Shown: one piece after another, positions 63,701 through 64,000 of the stretch
Layout of the letters: each line of letters opens with the position of its first letter
Position numbering within the stretch: the stretch's first letter is position 1
Assembly: GCF_000428825.1 (NCBI RefSeq)
Contig: NZ_AUAR01000004.1
Coordinates: 62,001 to 126,000, forward strand
Source: Desulfomicrobium escambiense DSM 10707
GTDB taxonomy: Bacteria; Desulfobacterota; Desulfovibrionia; Desulfovibrionales; Desulfomicrobiaceae
DNA: 64,000 nt
Direction: 5' to 3'
Made by a program: the position numbers and the translations under genes
The notes under the pieces: model-generated
The model's input: the letters and a program-made list of their open reading frames with translations, nothing else
Database searches by the model: none
Told to the model about the DNA's origin: nothing

Positions 63701-64000
63701 TCCCGACAGGAACTGCTCGACGGCCTCGATGCCGGTCCGCGGCCCGAACGGGTCGGCCGCCCCCTCAGCGGAAGCGTGACAGGGGCCGGCTTCGCCACGC
63801 GGTCCGAAGCCGTCGCGGCCGCCGAGGAATTTCTGCGCGGGCGGTGCCTGCTGTGGCCCGCAGAGCGGCCCCTGCACAGGGTCCATCTGCCCGCGACGCC
63901 CTTCGAGCACAGCCCCATGTGGCCCAGATTCAGGTCCCGCTTCCTTTCCACTCCGGTGCCCACGCCCGGCGGCAGCGCGTTCGCGCTGGACATCGGCCGG
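51731..64000 (+). CDS. Giant hybrid nonribosomal peptide / polyketide synthase (3' end beyond window)
   Basis: One open frame of about 4,090 codons without a stop to the window edge. It starts at ATG 51731 (MPQSVSEKAFFTSFQKE) behind a weak GGGGAA site. Domains: C1 (1-430), A1 (451-945), T1 (Ser964); C2 (1015-1395), T2 (Ser1432), E (1489-1890); C3 (1929-2330), T3 (Ser2410); C4 (2465-2880), A2 (2907-3400), T4 (Ser3444); KS (3498-3925, Cys3670, His3803, His3844). Condensation sites: C1 THIALDG, C2 HHIAGDA, C3 HHLLMDG, C4 HHIVFDG. Modules 2 and 3 have no A domain, and no acyltransferase is seen after KS. The gene makes a peptide-polyketide with at least one D-residue. GC content matches the host. 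No tailoring, thioesterase or MbtH gene lies in the window. Confidence 0.93.
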   Translation, partial: MPQSVSEKAFFTSFQKEVWISQHYSGHEDNACILAKFRILRRIDRDVLLEVIRIALMHHVLMTGKMHLDEKEPFFALHSYDDVDISFVDLPGGSDTQDEIEREHDRFFEQSLGERPVRFLLIRSDAESFFALKCTHIALDGFGTFCFVGFIADIYTSLMRGENVPIDEHPVWLDVYREDREHFASAKFTRDMEFWKRHLERIPEKRIFRARPGHADVLGNSRHRKFHLGEETSRIIDRVILRHGISPNIYFTALHALIVAFMCDEKQFVILNPVAFGERKVLHRRQGYQVAMPPVLIDLNEHGSIAGLFEDISAQGRSFYRHIRTPHQVAMRELPHKNFSCLGDMFVNFIPGMPSGSPEFPIKTAEQVHGRHEDLVLGMMVLREAETDTFSLTVRSSCNHLSEQDVERYVRRVEHLSRQLDAGADLADLSMLLDEEERELRVWQNGPRREYPLSSIPDLFDAVAGRYRDRPAVRDEAGEELSYATLGERSLRCAKWLLDKDVRRGDRVAVHARRVRCLPEIILGIMRIGAVYLPLDPASPPERLRLILDDAEPSLVMDAARPEHENAAPAEVRETIDPAEGAYLIYTSGSTGRPKGVLVPHRGFTNMIQGQIEIFGVRPEDRVLQFASPAFDASLSETFMALLAGASLYPVGETLRSEPWNLQAYMAGNAVSVATLPPSYLHLLDRDGYCPRVLITAGEAPISRDALHLARRCAYFNAYGPTETSVCATIKRVLPDSSQPIGCGRPIPNVRAHVLDSGRRPLPAGMVGELHVGGAGLALGYHGNAEMTARRFFPLSSAGGEMVYATGDLASWSEDGDLMLVGRTDDQVKVRGNRVELGEVTALLETCDAVSQAFVLASRDAADQTTLAAFLVLRPGGAIDSVVRWSKDNLPGYMIPSFWHELGAMPVTVTGKIDREALRAIVGRAEAASSGGADLDPRLLRIFERTLGYAYDPQRDFFAQGGDSLKAMALLHEIRAAYSVDVAFREFVRCESLHDVAKLLREKRPAAEAAFCDQAPLNRNQFQLWAYQQANDGSIDYNMPLLMRVSGERAAAFVDALAEAIGRQELLGCTVQGPIDAPFFRRDPDVAIPVGRSAFPDFDSAQRHMQELIHTPFDLRAQCPVRLEIAEAGDAFAVLLLLHHIAGDADSIELLLTGALRGMRGERGAAGRLATQAAFCAREEAYRRSADFAADKAFWDAVFAPPAAVLHASPRRKGAMVALELTPAMTESLEALAGRAGASLLSCFAALVAAFLRDRYARPELLVGVPVGLRESGEEFGTVGFFVNTVALRLRGRDRDMVGAVEESAARLKEAVAHSRYCDGRAVDVLATHAPVPRVEDDGLSVDMLAPELRASKLTASFTLETGPRCRLVLEYDALFIEDGAALLEDFRGFIETACGGNEVPDGTRTLVRAWTEMLGRAPGGDSDFFMDGGDSIKAIQMTGMLHRRGVTALGAADFLRTPRFADLCALVAAGNAPLQTVRFAPVEGGQRVPLLPLQADLLRNHPRHWTRFCMALPLELDARVDEGALEEWLRTLPDRHEALRLAFFDGAATMLSQPQRPCLTRCSVDAGLPPEEAVRTVARAVLAGIDPERGATFGAGLAEHGGRRLLLLAGHHLVLDAVSLDRLRQDLTACCLGAGRAAETLGMATRAVEMHRLTEFGDFPGREERDFWEAVCSTPGARLVGVATEGPDLASERVFLQRRVDEPHRGRSRTVLKELLTALAMALHAQGQREPIFVTLESHGRDSLLPGADMSQSVGWFTAVCPLLLRPVAACEDAALGYDPDAHFTPGSCTAYGYLRQAHPDVFRYDSQISFNYLGMLSVTADAVCCALPALALPGAIPDLLHPEFRPDNPLDVIAFADEEGVLHLGAYFSPAILAGEWVSGLLEGWADVLAARAKRRLGASEDVLAMVMEKSGCRREDVERVTAPDDCHEPMLYQYLAGDDGVYTQQVAFHFRGRIDDFLLLGAWRGVVARHESLRSLFPMTFEGEFHRLVLRQARTSTAFHDFSHLPQALGAEKMDALLDAARREGFDPQTGPLLRAQLFRLGPDTFTFSWCCHHLLMDGWCIGILLREMFALHDSLRDGVSAELPQPADLSAYTRWLSAFDRQDARRYWAALLADAPATRICGQETPGVAGDPATVELALDPACAMGLQAAARAGSVTLSVLVQALWAVLLGAESGGSRDVVYGIVTSGRPAEVDGMDRAVGLFIRTLPLRVRWAEGDCLGGLLRGLKEQHLQQLRHGYLPLADIGRDLFDHLMVVENYPADNLFDADRMELLRVQGFEKIPYPLGISVIPGDTLRVRFLYDPSRMDHGRVRGLGERLLGLARAVAADGAVSCAALEALAAGAGGVAPHVRQAPAAATSGAARPSGDFSVGAAAPDVEDVVRDIYESVLQRPVPSADADFFRLGGHSLLAMRVLAQIGRRLHVRLTIEDILTHSSVRALSIRVRTAASSAVRIARAPRRDRYPLSASQKRIWFLQRLHEDSGVYLIPFAARLGADVDPNLLQDALGLLEARHDALRLRVLADEPEQMLVEPGALRLELHDGPFAPDAFGAMPFGPDRPLVRAALFREPDGGQVLAMCLHHIVFDGWSAEILLRELNQACAAVLRGTAPVWDPLDLDYVDYVQWELAQEPADLEALRARLLPLPESLRLPLDFPRPAVQSLDGAVVAFSLGRERSQGLRRRAADMGATLFPTLLALVQTFVYRHTGQNDMIVGCPAANRELEQVQNMVGLFVNTLAIRTTLATEMGFATLVRAAQEAFQESLAHQNCPFEKVLDALKLERNPSRNPLFDVFVALEDASWADYDQLPLRLEPLSMQHAGSKFDLSFYFREGRDGDMSVHIEYCAALFREETILLMRERLCVLVDDVLQGGDVPLSRLAILPEHERAAIDACNDTAEELDIERDIDGCFRAQVRQSKAAVALRDAAGASCTYGELDARVSRLAAQLQAGGLSRGDFAGVCFERSMDMIVAVFAVLRVGATYVPLSPSLPQSRLASMLEDLGACAVVCEARFADVFAGPGRTVLSPDPFAAHGEFVPVPVAPDSVAYVIFTSGSTGKPKGVPIEHRSLVNRILWMQSRFPIGEGDVILQKTTVSFDVSVWELFWWSWTGASLALPEPGAERDPGGIVAAIETNRVTVLHFVPSMLRTFLDHLEVRPREVRRLKSLRYVFTSGEALTSDLVARFQALVPCELHNLYGPTEAAIDVTWFPCRGFSGHAVPIGRPVSNTRIHVLAADLQTVPLGVTGELYISGVQVSPGYLRRPALTAAAFLDDPFHPGCRMYRTGDLGRRLPDGNIEYLGRNDDQVKIRGFRIELGEVESALGRCAGVSQAVVRVGEIGGQSALEAFVLPHEGVRLAYADIRRELAGLLPEYMWPATLAVAEEIPLSPSGKADRKRVTGRRLAPSGPDGAGETTALQEEVRAVWREILPELETVDLDQGFFEIGGNSLLLVKLHTALDVRWPGVFSLGGLFAESTVRQQAARIGERPGPRRTVAVRGASDAPVAVIGMAVRLGDYEDLDSFWDDLAQGRDKNVPLPTGRRQEVRQIFEAVGLHFDPSRLREASYLSDVSSFDPRRFGMSPGDAAMLDPRQRLFLQTALQALDDAGYGGAALEDAPVGVFVGASPYRLFQDAVTRAFPEQAEQTYLLNVPSNVVARISYLKNWTGPGETVDTACSSVLKAVHDACRSLRAGDCGVAVVGGAHIIDLPVRTDATFAIESGSGQTKTFDARADGVGAGEGAAVFVLKLLEQAERDRDAIHAVIVGSAVNQDGKSSSMAAPNPKAQAEVIALAAASASIGLADIDVFEAHGTATVLGDPVEIEGLTQAFARSGASPARKAPIGSVKGNIGHLDAAAGALGLAKAVMCLKRGEVPPQPHFQTPNPHIDFEAAPVRVPRVLEPLPPGGRPWHCGVSSFGLSGINVHVVLRGHSGQALPGDDGSWHCVPLSAGSEEQLAAYCRRVRDIVARHEHWPLHAIAGTLTAGREHLDVRIAVCASSRQELLDGLDAGPRPERVGRPLSGSVTGAGFATRSEAVAAAEEFLRGRCLLWPAERPLHRVHLPATPFEHSPMWPRFRSRFLSTPVPTPGGSAFALDIGR
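54773..57450 (+). other. Megasynthase module 2: C-T-E without an adenylation domain
   Basis: C2 (HHIAGDA, last Gly replaced by Ala) is followed after about 250 residues, past VNTVALRLRG, directly by the carrier MDGGDSIKAI (the form that precedes E domains), then an epimerization domain: GHHLVLDAVSL (His1612-1613), LESHGRD, QSVGWFTAVCP and SFNYLG. No A motifs lie between C2 and T2. Confidence 0.8.
57515..59090 (+). other. Megasynthase module 3: C-T without an adenylation domain
   Basis: C3 has an intact CHHLLMDGW (His2056-2057, Asp2061) and GRPAEVDGMDRAVGLFIRTLPLRV, fitting a C domain that takes a D-configured donor after E. It is followed directly by the carrier LGGHSLLAMRV (Ser2410). Again no A motifs. 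Confidence 0.8.
59123..62190 (+). other. Megasynthase module 4: C-A-T, serine-like pocket
   Basis: C4 has HHIVFDGW (His2582-2583). A2 has FTSGSTGKPKGV, NLYGPTEA, YRTGDLGR, DDQVKIRGFRIELGE and Lys3388. The pocket read from FDVSVWELF, VLHFVP, YVFTSG and NLYGPTEAAID is D-V-W-H-F-S-L-I-D-K, one conservative change from the serine code of EntF. The carrier is IGGNSLLLVKL (Ser3444). Confidence 0.82.
62222..64000 (+). other. Megasynthase module 5: ketosynthase and post-KS region, cut by window end
   Basis: KS begins APVAVIGMAVRLGD and has all three catalytic residues: Cys in DTACSSV, His in EAHGTATVLGDP and His in KGNIGHLDAAAG. After GVSSFGLSGINVHVVL, a linker of about 150 residues ends VHLPATPFEHSPMWPRF, the kind of post-KS tail that directly precedes modification domains when no cis-AT is present. 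No GHSxG acyltransferase motif is seen to the window end. Confidence 0.8.

Overview
The window reads as a high-GC chromosome of a Gram-negative, flagellated anaerobe, most likely a Desulfovibrionales sulfate reducer (Desulfomicrobium/Desulfovibrio type). This rests on gene content: a fused FAD/Fe-S lactate-glycolate type dehydrogenase, TauE/SafE with a sigma-54 regulatory operon, FmdE beside a FecBCD-type importer, and a flagellar MotE/FliJ pair. It is not a formal taxonomic assignment.

Backbone, 1-28.3 kb. Positions 1-5856 hold a tight minus-strand operon: TauE/SafE permease, a small membrane protein, a PAS-AAA regulator that has lost its sigma-54 contact loop, a NifX-like protein, a sensor kinase, a receiver, a small kinase-like protein and a second receiver cut by the window edge. 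A well-formed -24/-12 promoter precedes it, and a divergent sigma-54 activator (6125-7204) sits opposite. Next comes an iron-chelate-type uptake locus (7.4-12.5 kb) whose ABC importer and FmdE are intact, while its TonB and outer-membrane receptor look broken. Ordinary genes follow: nitroreductase, exostosin-like glycosyltransferase, two exported thiol-redox proteins, the GlcD-GlcF fusion, an MFS exporter, phosphomannomutase, DUF4197, flagellin-like protein, truA, motE, fliJ, a nitronate monooxygenase/FabK-like enzyme, cobS, a SAM hydroxide adenosyltransferase and tRNA-Pro(UGG).

Genomic island, about 28.25-51.39 kb. It is bounded by an intact tRNA-Pro and a duplicated 3' half of the same tRNA. 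A tyrosine integrase lies at the right end, and a 24-base direct repeat lies just inside both ends. The island carries an AlpA-like regulator, a primase/helicase-like ATPase, an inovirus Gp2-like (YagK/YfjJ) protein behind an AT-rich hairpin-rich segment, and a recombination block (Rad52-motif-like protein, ERF annealase, Cas4/RecB-like nuclease). After these come a MoxR-type AAA+ ATPase, two small WGR-like proteins, DUF3150 and a HExxH-VWA protein. I see no relaxase or secretion genes, so it looks like an integrative or mobilisable element or a phage-satellite-like element. It also carries an orphan AT-rich gene, decayed IS3, IS21 and IS256 copies, and a metR-metE pair that lies between two further attachment-like repeats.

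Biosynthetic locus, 51.4-64 kb. About 340 bases beyond the right attachment site starts a single open frame of about 4,090 codons that runs off the window. It encodes a hybrid NRPS-PKS: C-A-T, C-T-E, C-T, C-A-T, KS. The first A domain has a tyrosine/aromatic-like pocket and the second a serine-like pocket. Two consecutive modules have no adenylation domain, and no acyltransferase follows the KS within the window, so in-trans loading is likely. This megasynthase and the HExxH-VWA/AAA+/DUF3150/WGR operon are the two best candidates for undescribed biology.
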